This document shows, one piece after another, positions 1-12,479 of a DNA stretch of 64,000 bases. The notes beneath the pieces were generated by a model that did not search any database, was not told the origin of the DNA, and worked only from the letters and a program-made list of their open reading frames with translations. Position numbers and translations under genes: made by a program. Origin of the DNA: Epiperipatus broadwayi (taxonomy: Eukaryota > Onychophora > Udeonychophora > Euonychophora > Peripatidae); NCBI GenBank assembly GCA_028023455.1, contig JAQFVV010000568.1, positions 248,001 through 312,000 of the forward strand, in the 5' to 3' direction. How positions within the stretch are numbered: position 1 is the stretch's first letter; every line of letters starts with the position of its first letter.

Positions 1-2538
1 GATACCTTATGGTGAGTATCTAAAATGTATTTATTCGGATGTCTTTTAAGTTATTGGTGACAACGCAAGTATCTTATGGTGAATACTATTGGGTTACTTA
101 TAAGTTTCCCTCTGCGATTGTTGGTATCAATAATTTTGTATTTTGATCGTTTATGTTTATTTTGAAATGTTTTTGACCGTGGAATCTATGTAATCGATCT
201 ATACCCAACATTTTTAAACAAATCTGTGCGAACGTATTTAAATGTTAAATTTAAGTCGGGCATGAATGGCTATATAGATTTGTAAAGTTATATTAAGGGA
301 GGGTAATCTTAGGTTATTCATTTCGTAGTTGAATTGGTTCAATGGATTGGATATATTTGTGTAGTTGTAGATGTAGTATGAGGTCTGCTATGGGCAGAAT
401 TATAGATATATGCCACACACCCTCTGTTTGCCTATGGATGGATTTGTAAGACGGCAAAGGACCGCAGTCCATTCCTATGGAGTTTTTTGTTTATTGTTCT
501 ACTTGCCAACAGATGCAACATTCCTGTTGGTGGAGAGTCAATGTCTTGTCTATTTCTACTTATTGTTCAAATGTACATTCCTGGCAGTATAGTATTTTGT
601 GTTGTCGTATCATGCTACATTGAATACATGAATGTATCAGTTGGATTGGCGCCAGTGGATTGCGAAATTTGTTGCCTAAGGTTAAATCAGGGAAGAATAT
701 TTTCTTTTCAAATGCAGATCTATGTAGTCTATTCATACTTGACCATCTAAATAATATATTAAACTCATTATTTGCAATCTACTTAAACTTAGAATTAAAG
801 ATCAATATAAAAAATATAAACGTTAAATTTATTCCTCAAAACTTTAATATTATTTTATATGTGCGTAAATAAATATTTTTATTTGTTAATTTCTGGCAGT
901 GGCTTTATTCTTTTATATTTAAGATATAAAATTTATATTTTATTATCTCTGCTACTCCAATGAGCTAGTGACTTGGGCTATTGATCTGAATATTTAAATA
1001 AAGTGGAATCTTAACAGCACGTATCTGCCTACTCTATAAATTTTTCTAGGCTCAAATGCCTAGATGGCGCCCTTGTAGAGCAGATATTGTGTTTGCAATT
1101 AGATTCGATCTTCACTTTCATTTTGATCGTTACAATGTTAAGAGATATATAGATTTGTTTGTTAATTTTTAAATATCATCTCATGTATTCAAGAGTCAGA
1201 ATATCATTTATTATTATAGAATGTCCATGTATTTTTAATAGAAATCATGAGCATTCCTAGTTAACCAATAAATAATTCTGTTAATTGATAACCCACACTC
1301 AATACTCATTTTATACTTTAATAGTTCAAATTTAATAATTTATATTTATGGTAGACTTGGCAGTGGTACTGAAATCCTAAATTCATTGTATATATTTTGT
1401 GGGGATTGCAGTTTATGCTATATAAAATGTATGATTTACATGTAGATAATGCAAATATAATGGTAGAATTTTAAAAAAGCTTTAAAAAAGGCAAAATTTA
1501 AAAATCTTTAAAAGATGCAAATGAATTTTTTAATTAGTGTAATTTTTATTTAATGTGAAATGAATGTCAATTTTTTGTTTCATATTTATGTATGTAATGT
1601 AATAAAAGTTGAAATTGGAAAGAATAAAAGAGATTCAGACTACTAATCCACATAAACAAAAAGAATTCCAAAAGAACAAAGATTATGATCAAAAAAACCA
1701 TTAGGATATTAATTAAAAATGGTGGAAAGCATTTGTGAAAAAAAAAAAACTTTGTAACAGAAATACAAAATAAATGTATAAGGTTATAAACCTACACATC
1801 ATGATAATAATAACATGCACAGAAGCTTCAAAACTGGATTGAAATATATAAAAAAAGAATGGTTATGTAGTTTTAGAGTTGGGAGCTTTGGAAAATGACT
1901 TGGAGTAGTAATATTCATAGGAAGACTTCTCACTTGCTGGATGCAATCTGCATGCAGGGGTAGGAATGAACCATTGTAGACTCTAGCTTTTGGAATGAAG
2001 AGGGCTCCACAAAAGAGCTTCTAAGTCTAGGTATAAAATAGACCAGAAATGTAAAGATGCTGACAACAGAAAGCAATTAAATTTCAATGAGATCAAAATT
2101 TTATGAGCCTACAAAACCTTACCAGCAAGCAAAAAACTATTCTTATCATAATTGTGACTAATAAACTATTTGCAATTTATAACCTTATAATATAACTCTG
2201 ATAAAGACATTTTCTAATTTATAAGATATTTTGATCCATGGATTGCTTTTATAAAGAGAGAACACAAAGGAATGAACTGTGTTAATTATGTAATGTGATT
2301 ATCTGGATTAGTGTGCATGTCCTTTCTAATTAATAATAAAAATAATTTATCATTAAATATTTTAATTGTATATTAAAATTATTGTTTGTAATATAACTTT
2401 CAACTGTACATTATTAATTTTAGTTATTTAATTTAGTAGTAAGACATGAATGTATCACTTACCTTTGCCCATATGGTGATTATTTAAACCCAGGAAAATT
2501 ACATTAACAAACTTTAAAATGACAAAGAACCAAAATAT
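1..2538. other. AT-rich DNA, no gene recognised
   Basis: Only short open frames occur here (for example at 410-592, 487-750 and 660-872), and none has recognisable domains or protein-like composition. The stretch is AT-rich. It has a small palindrome near 1050-1065 (a CTAGGC arm and its complement) and A-rich tracts around 1470-1760. I see no RNA gene or mobile-element terminus until the LTR begins at 2539. Confidence 0.6.
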
Positions 2539-3116
2539 TGAAGCAGTCGGATCTGAGTTCGATCCTAGCTTCATGTTAGTTACCCTAATACTAACCTTAA
2601 ATTTCCGATGCAATGGGGCTTTATACGTTCAATCCACGCTAATTTCCAAAATGAATAACTTGTTTCAAATACGTAGTAAAATTAGTTAGTTTAGTTAAAT
2701 TTGATCAATTCTCTAAATAAATTCATGATAAAATATTCATGAATTTATATATATTAAATTGCGTGGATTGTGCGTATATATATTTGTAAATATTAAATGT
2801 ATATAATTGTTCGAAAGTTTCATTGCGTCGGGAATACTTGTTTTTTTTTTTTTCTTTCTTTTAAATAATTTGTAAAGTTTTGCGAATAAAAGCTACATTC
2901 CTTCCATGGGCTTTCAAATTCTCAATAAAACAACAGTAAAGTTTTATTAATTAAAAAAAGATAAGAATTCAATTTTTAATTAAAATCATTTCAGACTTTA
3001 AGAATTCATTTTCTAATTAGGAAAGGAATTCACAAATTAGTTTGAAAGCTTATCGAAGGAATGTTTTGGAAAACAACTAATTATAAAAAGAAAATGGATT
3101 GATAATAAAATGAGCG

Positions 3117-3329
3117 CTAGCCGGAGGCATCAGAAAAACAGTAGATATATAGCCCTGAAAAGTAAAGAGGGCTAGTGAGCTTTGTTGTAGAGTAGTGCAG
3201 TGAACTCTGTGCGTATAATAATTGTATTTCATCATGATAGTCGGCTAAAACATCAGGAATCTGGCTACGGTTCCTAAAGTCCTGAGAAATCTTCAATGGA
3301 GCTGCTGAACCGTTTTCCGGATCGATCAT
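3117..3329 (-). other. Antisense 70-codon ORF inside the LTR
   Basis: The minus strand of the LTR holds an ATG-started open frame of 70 codons. It is repeated at 8413-8625 in the other LTR, with the same first 50 or so residues (beginning MIDPENGSAAP) and a C-terminus altered by a small indel. Composition is protein-like (charged and polar, no AT-driven repeats). I recognise no domain. Sharing between LTRs follows automatically from reverse transcription and is not evidence of selection, so this may be chance. Confidence 0.25.
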
Positions 3330-3664
3330 TCTGCTAAAATAATGAAAGCTACTAAAATACTATTCCAGTAGTTAACCAATGATGCCTACGTTTCAACAAT
3401 TTGGAGGAGTAACTTAAGGACAAGCACGGAATGGTAATATGAACGTTAAACTTTCTGGCCAGTTCGAACTTTATTTAATACTCTTCCTATTTAAGAGCTC
3501 TTTATTATTTAATGTAAATCTTTATAAAATGCTACTATAAATTTATATTGTAATTCTTTCAATCTCTAGTCTTTAAACTTTTTCTTTTCTTACCTGGCGG
3601 TTCGTTTAATATATATGTTAGTTTGCTTTATTAATGTCGTATTTAAAAATTATATGCCAATAAT

Positions 3665-3787
3665 CTTTCGACTCGATGAGCCCTTTGATTCCATTTGCCT
3701 ACGCAAATAATATAATATTAATTTCAAATAGTAATTTTCGCCCATTAGAACTAAATTTGAAAGTTCTATTAATCATCGAGTCGAAAG
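3665..3787. repeat. 15-bp inverted repeat inside the LTR (5' copy)
   Basis: The arm CTTTCGACTCGATGA (3665-3679) is perfectly complementary to TCATCGAGTCGAAAG (3773-3787), with 93 bases between. A second, inner hairpin (TAGAACT/AGTTCTA) lies around 3746-3768. The same structure recurs in the right LTR at 8963-9087. It could be a structured RNA element or a small terminal-inverted-repeat insertion captured by the LTR; the sequence does not decide. Confidence 0.65.
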
Positions 3788-4966
3788 AAAATATTACATG
3801 TTTATTATTTTTATAATTGGTTAATAATAAACTATTAGCTCCATTTTCCACTATGTTCCCAGCTACTAAGTTACAAGTGTTTAGATACTCACAAAATGTT
3901 AAATATTGATTTCTTGTTTTACTAATATATATTTATTCGAATATAACCTTAAATGTTTTATTGCCAAAAAGGGTCGATAAAGGGTTAAATGTATTTTAAT
4001 TCCACCTTGTTATTTTAAATTAAGATTCAGGAAGGGCACGATATTAGGGCATAATTAATAGAGTTTATAAATGTTTTCAAAATAGTTCGATAAAGCTCGT
4101 TTGACTTTGATTAATTGATCAAGTCATCACGTAGAGCATTCTACATGGGTTTTATTTCTCAACGATGACTATCAAGTCATCATCATCAAATGTTGCTGAC
4201 GTAGGGCCATCTTCCGCTCCGTTAGGCTGGTCGGTGATCATATTTTCGTATTTAAATTTCTCGAGGAAGAAAATACTTCCTTTCCGTTTCATTAGTCAAA
4301 GGGCGTAAGACTTGCCAAATGCAAGCCGCCATATGACTTCGATCATCAACTAGCGATCATCTTTCAATTTTACTCACTGCCTTGTAATTCGTCAGTACCA
4401 TTGCGTCTTGTTTCGTAAAACCCGCTCCGTGCTCGTAATTCGTGATGGAGTGATTTAAATTAAAGTCGAACCAATCCTCAAATATATTTCGTTTAAATCA
4501 GTTTTCAAATCAAGACTAAAGTTATGCCTTAAAATACTTTGCTCTTCAGGAATAGATTTCCGAATGTGGAAATGAATCTCACATTCACCGTAATAAAAGT
4601 AGAACACTTATTTCGTTCTTAATGAATACCTTTATCTGCCCTTATATTTCTGTTGGGGGCATAGGCATAGAATTCAATGTTGTGTAATACTTGTTGGCAT
4701 ATGATAAGGATCACCATTTATTATTTTATTTTTTTAAATAAAATCCTTTTTTCTTAACTAAACAAATATATTATTATAATATTTTTCATTTTTTTACTTT
4801 TTATATTTAATATAACCAACAATATATTTAAATATTCAAATAATATATTAAATAATCACCAACCGAATTCTTTTTTTTGTCGTTTGGGTTTTTTTTAACT
4901 TTTGCAAAAAGGAAGAAATGAAGATGATACCAACAAAGCGGAAAATCCTCAAGAAATATGCCATAA

Positions 4967-7567
4967 TTTTCTCTCCAATGCAGGCGAGATTACAGGGTAT
5001 ACCCACCGAATCAAGTGAAAGAAGAAACTTACATCCAGTCCAAAACGTACCCGATTCCATTTCAGTATAAAGATGAAGTAGAAGCACAGATAAAACAAAT
5101 GATCGAATGGAATATTGTCAGCGCACCGTCTCCGTATAACAACCCATTGGTCGTCGTCAAGAAGAAAAATGGAAACTTGCGCTCTGCTTGGATGCCCGGA
5201 GGTTAAACAGCATCACTATACCGAAGAGATGCTCCCCTCCTATCCAAGAAGTACTTGTGCGATTAGCTGGGAAGACAGTATTTTCAACATTAGATTTAAC
5301 TGCCAGTTACTGGCAATTGAATCTCGATCCAAGGGACCGAAATACACGGCATTTCGGTACGGTGGCTACACGCACGTTTAAAAGGGTTCCCTTCGGACTT
5401 ATTAATAGTGGAGCAGGACTTATGCGCTGTTTGAGGCAGGTCCTTTCTGAAGAAGTACAAAAACAGATGGTATGCTATGTTGATGACATTGTAATCATCT
5501 CAGAAGATGTGAAGGAACACTTACAACATTTGGAAATGTTCCTGAATGAATGCAGAATGAAGAATATCACAGTGAATTTAGAGAAAAGCCGTTTTGCTAT
5601 TGGGGAGATAACCTTCCTTGGTCATGTCATTAACAAACATGGTATCAAGGTACATCCGGACAAAGTTGCAGCCATAGAGAAGTTTCCAACCCCGACTACT
5701 CGGAAACAGATCCGATCATTTCTTGGACTTTGCAACTTTTATCACAAGTTCTATCCAAACTTTGCCCAGGAAACTAGGAATCTTATAGACCTCATAAAAA
5801 AAAACCGAAAGTGGGAATGGACCCCACTCCATGACCAGGAACTACTAAACATAAAAGAAAACTTTCTACGGGCGGTTATGCTGCACCACCCTGATTTTAG
5901 TCGGACCTTTTACGTACAAACTGACAGCAGCAGACAAGGGCTGGGAGCTGTTTTGTTTCAAAAGGGTGATTCTGGTGAACATCAAGTGATATATTTTTGC
6001 AGTCGTGCTTTAAAGGGTGCTGAAGTACATTACACCACCACTGAGCAAGAAACTCTTGCCATAGTATGGGCATGCCAGAAATTCCGGCAGTTCCTTCTGG
6101 GATCAGAAGTTGTCATCATAACTGACCACCGATGTCTAGAATTTCTTAATAAGAGTTTCCTCACCAATGACCGACTCATTAGATGGAGCTTGGTCCTCCA
6201 ACAATTTCAGTATAAGATCCAATATTGCCCAGGACCAGAGAATGTGGTGGCTGACGTTTTAAGTCGCCATCCAGTACAAATGAGCATACAGAACCCAAAA
6301 ATAAACGATCAATCCTTAAAAATTATGGTCACCAAAACATTGAGTCCCGCCGAGGCCGAGCTAAGGAATCTTGCATACTGGCAGGGCATACAATATCACC
6401 ACATTATTCTGGAGTTGTCCAAGACCCAGAGTAAGGACAAGAACCTACAAAGCAAATACACTCACTTTCGGGTCAAGGAGGGTATTTTACAGACCAAAAC
6501 TGGGGACTATAGTGCACCATGGAAAACTATGGTTCCACATAGGCTGAGACCATCCTTACTTAGGCACATTCATCAAATCATTGGGCACTACGGACCAAGA
6601 AAGACAGAAGAGGCAGTGCGTCGTCAGTTTTACTGGCCAGGAATGTACAATCAGATTCTCACTACTATTAGACAATGTGACATCTGTGCTGCCACTAAAT
6701 TTCCAAATAAATCATATGCAGGAGGTATGAAACCAGTGATGGCCACAAGACCAAATGAAATCCTCGCTATAGATCATTATGGGCCCCTTCCCAAATTTAG
6801 GACCTTTCAATACTTGCTTGTCACATATGATATTTTTTCAAAGTATGTTCAAATTTACCCAGTGCGAACCACAAATTCACGAAATGCCATTCGGGCCCTA
6901 CAGGATAAGCAATTTTCTGAGGTAGGTAAGCCTGAGACCATATTATCAGATCATGGCTCAGCGTTCACCTCAAAAGAGTGGAAGAATTGGACAAAAAAAC
7001 AAAAGGTAAATCATCGTATGACATCAATTAGAAACCCGCAGTCCAACCCATGTGAAAGAGTTATGAGAGAAATTAGTCAACTCTTTCGTGTGTGCGTACC
7101 TACAGATCATCGGAGATGGGTGGATAAACTTCCATATGTTATGGACTGCATTAATAATACAATGAATGAGTCAACGGGTTTCGCACCTACACGTCTTCAC
7201 TATGGGCAGCCATGTCAGGCCATTTTTTCTTCACTATTACCAAAAGATGAAACGTGTATTAACCCAATAACTGACCAAGATATGGCCAGAAAGCGGCTAG
7301 CGCAGATGGCCCAGAGGCGAATAAAAAAGAGGTAGGATGCAACATTACTATTTTAAAGTTGGGGATCAAGTTTGGTTAAGATCACCAAGAACTAGTAATG
7401 CCCCTAAGAAAGAATTCAAGAAATTCTTCCCATTATACAGTGGGCCATATGAAATAATAAAGGATTGCCATGACAATGCGTTTTTGCTAAAGGGAAAAGG
7501 ACTCCAGGGGGTTTACAATGCCAGACAGTTAAAACCATATGTGCCACCTGATCCAGGGAAACAATAA
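4967..7567 (+). pseudogene. Gypsy pol (RT, RNase H, integrase), frameshifted
   Basis: Pol is the retrotransposon replication and integration polyprotein. The frame opens at 4967 after a stop, with RT-like residues from about 5000. It then shifts by one missing base near 5179-5182 into the long frame ending at 7335. In that frame, counted from 5188, the RT active site YVDD is at residues 97-100, RNase H begins near FYVQTD (241-246), the integrase zinc-binding HHCC lies around 460-500, and the DDE residues are D529, D588 and E623. A second one-base shift at about 7333 moves the C-terminal integrase segment (GDQVWLR...) into the frame 7337-7567. All catalytic residues survive. Gag and protease are missing upstream. 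The two single-base breaks match the single-base losses seen in the left LTR and may be sequence errors. Confidence 0.92.
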
Positions 7568-7823
7568 GACAAACTGTAAATGACAGATATATATACAGAA
7601 GACCAACTGACATGACCCTAGGAAAATGAAACTTGATAAACGGACTGATTTATTATAAACCCATTTATAAGTTGAATATTCAAAAAATGGATCGCAGTGA
7701 GACATGTACAATTTGTAGCTTGGGCAGGTTATATTATTCACACTCATGCTGTTCTCCCAGAGTCTATACACTTATGCAACTATATCCTGCATAAGTAAAG
7801 TCATTTTTTTTTCATTGTTTTTT

Positions 7824-7840
7824 TTTGAAGTGAAAAGAAA
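7824..7840 (+). promoter_or_regulatory. Polypurine tract of the first Gypsy element
   Basis: A purine-rich run (TTGAAGTGAAAAGAAA) immediately abuts the TG start of the right LTR. This is the expected position of the RNase H-resistant primer for plus-strand DNA synthesis. It supports 7841 as the LTR start. Confidence 0.7.
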
Positions 7841-10024
7841 TGAAGCAGTCGGATCTGAGTTCGATCCTAGCTTCATGTTAGTTACCCTAATACTAACCTT
7901 AAATTTCCGATGCAATGGGGCTTTATACGTTCAATCCACGCTAATTTCCAAAATGAATAACTTGTTTCAAATACGTAGTAAAATTAGTTAGTTTAGTTAA
8001 ATTTGATCAATTCTCTAAATAAATTCATGATAAAATATTCATGAATTTATATATATTAAATTGCGTGGATTGTGCGTATATATATTTGTAAATATTAAAT
8101 GTATATAATTGTTCGAAAGTTTCATTGCGTCGGGAATACTTGTTTTTTTTTTACTTTTAAATAATTTGTAAAGTTTTGCGAATAAAAGCTACATTCCTTC
8201 CATGGGCTTTCAAATTCTCAATAAAACAACAGTAAAGTTTTATTAATTAAAAAAAGATAAGAATTCAATTTTTAATTAAAATCATTTCAGACTTTAAGAA
8301 TTCATTTTCTAATTAGGAAAGGAATTCACAAATTAGTTTGAAAGCTTATCGAAGGAATGTTTTGGAAAACAACTAATTATAAAAAGAAAACGGATTGATA
8401 ATAAAATGAGCGCTAGCCGGAGGCATCAGGAAACAGTAGATATATAGCCCTGAAAAGTAAAGAGGGGCTAGTGAGCTTTGTTGTAGAGTAGTGCAGTGAA
8501 CTCTGTGCGTATAATAATTGTATTTCATCATGATAGTCGGCTAAAACATCAGGAATCTGGCTACGGTTCCTAAAGTCCTGAGAAATCTTCAATGGAGCTG
8601 CTGAACCGTTTTCCGGATCGATCATCCTGCTAAAATAATGAAAGCTACTAAAATACTATTCCAGTAGTTAACCAATGATGCCTACGTTTCAACAATTTGG
8701 AGGAGTAACTTAAGGACAAGCACGGAATGGTAATATGAACGTTAAACTTTCTGGCCAGTTCGAACTTTATTTAATACTCTTCCCATTTAAGAGCTCTTTA
8801 TTATTTAATGTAAATCTTTATAAAATGCTACTATAAATTTATATTGTAATTCTTTCAATCTCTAGTCTTTAAACTTTTTCTTTTCTTACCTGGCGGTTCG
8901 TTTAATATATATATGTTAGTTTGCTTTATTAATGTCGTATTTAAAAATTATATGCCAATAATCTTTCGACTCGATGAGCCCTTTTGATTCCATTTGCCTC
9001 ACGCAAATAATATAATATTAATTTCAAATAGTAATTTTCGCCCATTAGAACTAAATTTGAAAGTTCTATTAATCATCGAGTCGAAAGAAAATATTACATG
9101 TTTATTATTTTTATAATTGGTTAATAATAAACTATTAGCTCCATTTTCCACTATGTTCCCAGCTACTAAGTTACAAGTGTTTAGATACTCACAAAATGTT
9201 AAATATTGATTTCTTGTTTTACTAATATATATTTATTCGAATATAACCTTAAATGTTTTATTGCCAAAAAGGGTCGATAAAGGGTTAAATGTATTTTAAT
9301 TCCACCTTGGTTATTTTAAATTAAGATTCAGGAAGGGCACGATATTAGGGCATAATTAATAGAGTTTATAAATGTTTTCAAAATAGTTTGATAAAGCTTG
9401 TTTGACTTTGATTAATTGATCAAGTCATCACGTAGAGCATTCTACATGGGTTTTATTTCTCAACGATGACTATCAAGTCATCATCATCAAATGTTGCTGA
9501 CGTAGGGCCATCTTCCGCTCCGTTAGGCTGGTCGGTGATCATATTTTCGTATTTAAATTTCTCGAGGAAGAAAATACTTCCTTTCCGTTTCATTAGTCAA
9601 AGGGCGTAAGACTTGCCAAATGCAAGCCGCCATATGACTTCGATCATCAACTAGCGATCATCTTTCAATTTTACTCACTGCCTTGTAATTCGTCAGTACC
9701 ATTGCGTCTTTGTTTCGGTAAAACCCGCTCCGTGCTCGTAATTCGTGATGGAGTGATTTAAATTAAAGTCGAACCAATCCTCAAATATATTTCGTTTAAA
9801 TCAGTTTTCAAATCAAGACTAAAGTTATGCCTTAAAATACGTTTTGCTCTTCAGGAATAGATTTCCGAATGTGGAAATGAATCTCACATTCCACCGTAAT
9901 AAAAGTAGAACACTTATTTCCGTTCTTAATGAATACCTTTATCTGCCCTTATATTTCTCGTTGGGGGCATAGGCATAGAATTCAATGTTGTGTAATACTT
10001 GTTGGCATATGATAAGGATCGCCA
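7841..10024 (+). repeat. 3' LTR of the first Gypsy element
   Basis: This is the 2184-base partner of 2539-4716, starting TGAAGCAGTCGG directly after the polypurine tract and ending CCA. It retains bases missing from the left copy at about ten places. It carries the second copy of the antisense 70-codon frame (8413-8625, minus) and of the 15-bp inverted repeat (8963-8977 with 9073-9087). Confidence 0.88.
8963..9087. repeat. 15-bp inverted repeat inside the LTR (3' copy)
   Basis: The arms are identical to those at 3665-3787, with two extra bases in the spacer. Both arms are unchanged between LTRs. Confidence 0.6.
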
Positions 10025-12221
10025 GTCTTATTATATTTATAAATTCTTTTAAAGACTAGAGATAACTAATGCAATCTATATTTTCTTGAACTAAACAAAT
10101 TATTATTATTATTAAATATTTTATAACATACTTGGTTTCTTAGTTCATCATTCTTTTATAATTATTTAAATGTTAATACCCGCTGTCTGTGTTGGCAACC
10201 CGAACATACATATGATTTGATTTAAAAGGTATTCAAAGTAATTAATTATTAAATATTCGTGTCAGTGCAAGGGTCTCTAGTCCTCACCAACCGTTGAACT
10301 AGTTCTTGGCGCATAGCACTGTGCCGTCGATTTCTGCTATCTGAGCTGTTAGGTTGGGTTTGAATCCAGTTTTGGTTAAGCTGAGTTTGAATCCGATTTG
10401 ACATGTGGGGTGGTGGTTTTCGACCGGTACAATATCAACCTTTATAAAATAATTTTATTACTTTACAATGCAATGCAATGGGTCAGTGAATTCTTGTAAT
10501 ATTCTGGCACCCTTGTTAAAATAAAAAAGTAAGCTGATTCTGTCAGCAGTGTAAGTCATAATAATTAGTAGGCCAGTTAATCAAAAATATAGCTATGTTT
10601 TTGGAAATAGGAACAAGATAATTATTTCTTTATAGCTTGATTAACTTTTACTTTACAGTGTGTAAAGAAGGCCTACCAAAACATGAAATTTTTTTACAAG
10701 AGGTAATATTATAATGAGTACATTTTTCAATATGCAATTAATGTCTGTATTGACCTATAATTATTATAGCCTTCACCCTGAAATTTTTTACAGAATATCA
10801 TTTATTATTCCAGAATATCATTTTATTACTAATAGCATCATTAGCTTGGTGGTACATAAGGAATATTTTAAATTAGGTCAATACATTATTCTATTACTAA
10901 TTTATAATAATGTTATTGCAAATACTCAGGTTAAGTCACACATATATAAACTCATACTTCAACAAATAATTTAGAATATGTTTAAAAAATACACTATCCA
11001 CCCTTTAATTATTTTGTATACAAATTTTGAGAATTAAAAAATAACTTCCATGACATAATGTGGGGAATAAGACATATTACTAAAATCAGTTTAATCTTTT
11101 ACTTATTGTTATTTAAATTTTATTCTAAATTAACCATCTTTTTTACTCCACTCTTTCACCTGGGACTTTACAACCAAAGAAGTGTAAACAGGTTATTTGA
11201 TAAACAAGTTCCTTCCATCATTCAAGGAATTAACATAAATAAAATAGCAAATATAATTCTCATTTTATAAAATAACTAAGTCAATATATTTTAACATAAA
11301 ATAAAGATTAACTAATTTAAGTGTTTAAGACTAATTAAAAGTGAACATGCAAATATATTGTGCCAAGCACTCTGAAAGTGGTCACACACAAAGTAGCTGT
11401 AGGCAATGCTACAGCTCAGATATATATTTACCATTATTAATCTATGTAGTTATCATATAATCACATATATTAACTGGCTATGGAATATAATCATAGTATG
11501 AAATGGATGAGGGTGGCCCATGTATATATTTCTTACCCTCACATACTCAAAAAATAAAGCATTATAAGTGTCAATGTGTAAATTGACACCATATGATTGT
11601 ATGATATATGTGTATGATAGTTATTTCACTTTATTTTGTTATTTTAATAAACGTAAATGTCCCATATTTATAATTTTATTTCATATTTTTTATTTTTGTA
11701 AAATGTTGTTTATGTGGTGTAACATGTTATATAGAATAAAATATGAAATAATTAAAAAGTAACTGTAAATGTTTCAATGCATCTATATTTTATTTTTATG
11801 AGTTATTTTTTATTCTAATGCCTTTAAAGTCATGTGGTCATTGTTTTACCAAATATCACAATACACTAAAGTATTAATGGTCATTCTGCTTTGTATTCTT
11901 ATTTTTATGAACAAAAGAGTTCAAAGAATTTGGATGCCAATGCTTACATAAAAAAATCTTGTTTATTTGTTATAAAGATATTTTTAGTTTTAATCTGTTG
12001 CAAAATAATTTTTCTTTGTATTAAAATATTAGACTGATGTTTATCAGTATAATGGCTGAGTCAACCCAGAAAAAATTAAATTACTAATAAAAATAAAATT
12101 AATGATAAAATTCTTTAAAAGAAAGTTATGTACATTGTTTCCATCAATTAGCCACCAAGATAAAAGCTTGAGGCAATTATTCAAAGAGGGATACCCCAAA
12201 TTCATTATGTAATGAAGATGC
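10025..12221. other. AT-rich DNA with one possible tRNA-derived patch
   Basis: No gene is recognisable; open frames at 10714-10974, 11058-11270 and 11568-11762 are low-complexity and AT-driven. A GC-richer patch at about 10255-10445 carries two B-box-like motifs on the plus strand, GGTTTGAATCC (about 10363) and AGTTTGAATCC (about 10388). This is compatible with a tRNA-derived SINE, but no tRNA fold or A-box at proper spacing is clear. Confidence 0.4.
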
Positions 12222-12240
12222 TATATATATATATATATAT
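12222..12240. repeat. (TA)n microsatellite
   Basis: A pure TA dinucleotide run that directly precedes the SINE-like patch at 12241. Confidence 0.9.
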
Positions 12241-12335
12241 TGAAGCGGAATCTGAGACTCAGATTGCACTTCACAGCCACCTCAAATCTTCCATCGCCAA
12301 ACCTAGTTCGAACCCTACTCTTGCGTATATATTCT
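12241..12335 (-). other. Possible tRNA-derived SINE fragment
   Basis: This is a GC-richer block in AT-rich surroundings, bounded on one side by a TA run. It has a B-box-type motif (AGTTCGAACCC, 12305-12315) and an internal inverted repeat (TCTGAGACTCAGA). Read on the minus strand it runs from the B-box-like site to the TA run, an arrangement seen in some SINEs with simple-sequence tails. No A-box or cloverleaf could be assigned. Confidence 0.3.
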
Positions 12336-12479
12336 TACTCACTAACAGTTTTTTTTTATATTTAAAATAATCAATAACGTCGATATTTATGTAAGTATCT
12401 GAACTTAAACATGTAAATAAAAATATATTACGTTTAACTAGAATATGTGCGTAGTGAGTACCTATAGGCAATAGGTCAT

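Larger units (their letters stand above)
2539..4716 (+). repeat. 5' LTR of the first Gypsy element
   Basis: This is a 2178-base direct repeat of 7841-10024. It begins TGAAGCAGTCGG and ends in a CCA trinucleotide. Substitutions between the two copies are few; most differences are single missing bases in this left copy between about 3680 and 4670. LTRs normally carry promoter, transcription start and polyadenylation signals. AATAAA occurs near 2924, but I could not place the U3/R/U5 limits. More than 2 kb is long for a Gypsy LTR. After the LTR end both copies show weak further similarity around an aactaaacaaat motif (about 4757 and 10087), so the true boundary could be slightly further right. 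Confidence 0.88.
2539..10024 (+). mobile_element. Ty3/Gypsy LTR retrotransposon, long LTRs, gag-less
   Basis: Two near-identical direct repeats of about 2.18 kb bracket a 3.1-kb internal region encoding reverse transcriptase, RNase H and integrase in Ty3/Gypsy order. The repeats start with TG and end with CA, and a purine tract lies directly before the right one, so they are read as LTRs. The internal space between the left LTR and the first pol codons is only about 250 bases, so gag, protease and a recognisable primer-binding site are absent. The element is therefore non-autonomous. No target-site duplication is visible: the bases before 2539 end in aatat, those after 10024 begin gtctt. The high LTR identity implies recent insertion or gene conversion. 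Lineage within Ty3/Gypsy was not determined. Confidence 0.9.

Noticed and set aside
410-872. Three overlapping plus-strand frames
   Set aside because: They are short, overlap in different frames, and show no domain or convincing composition.
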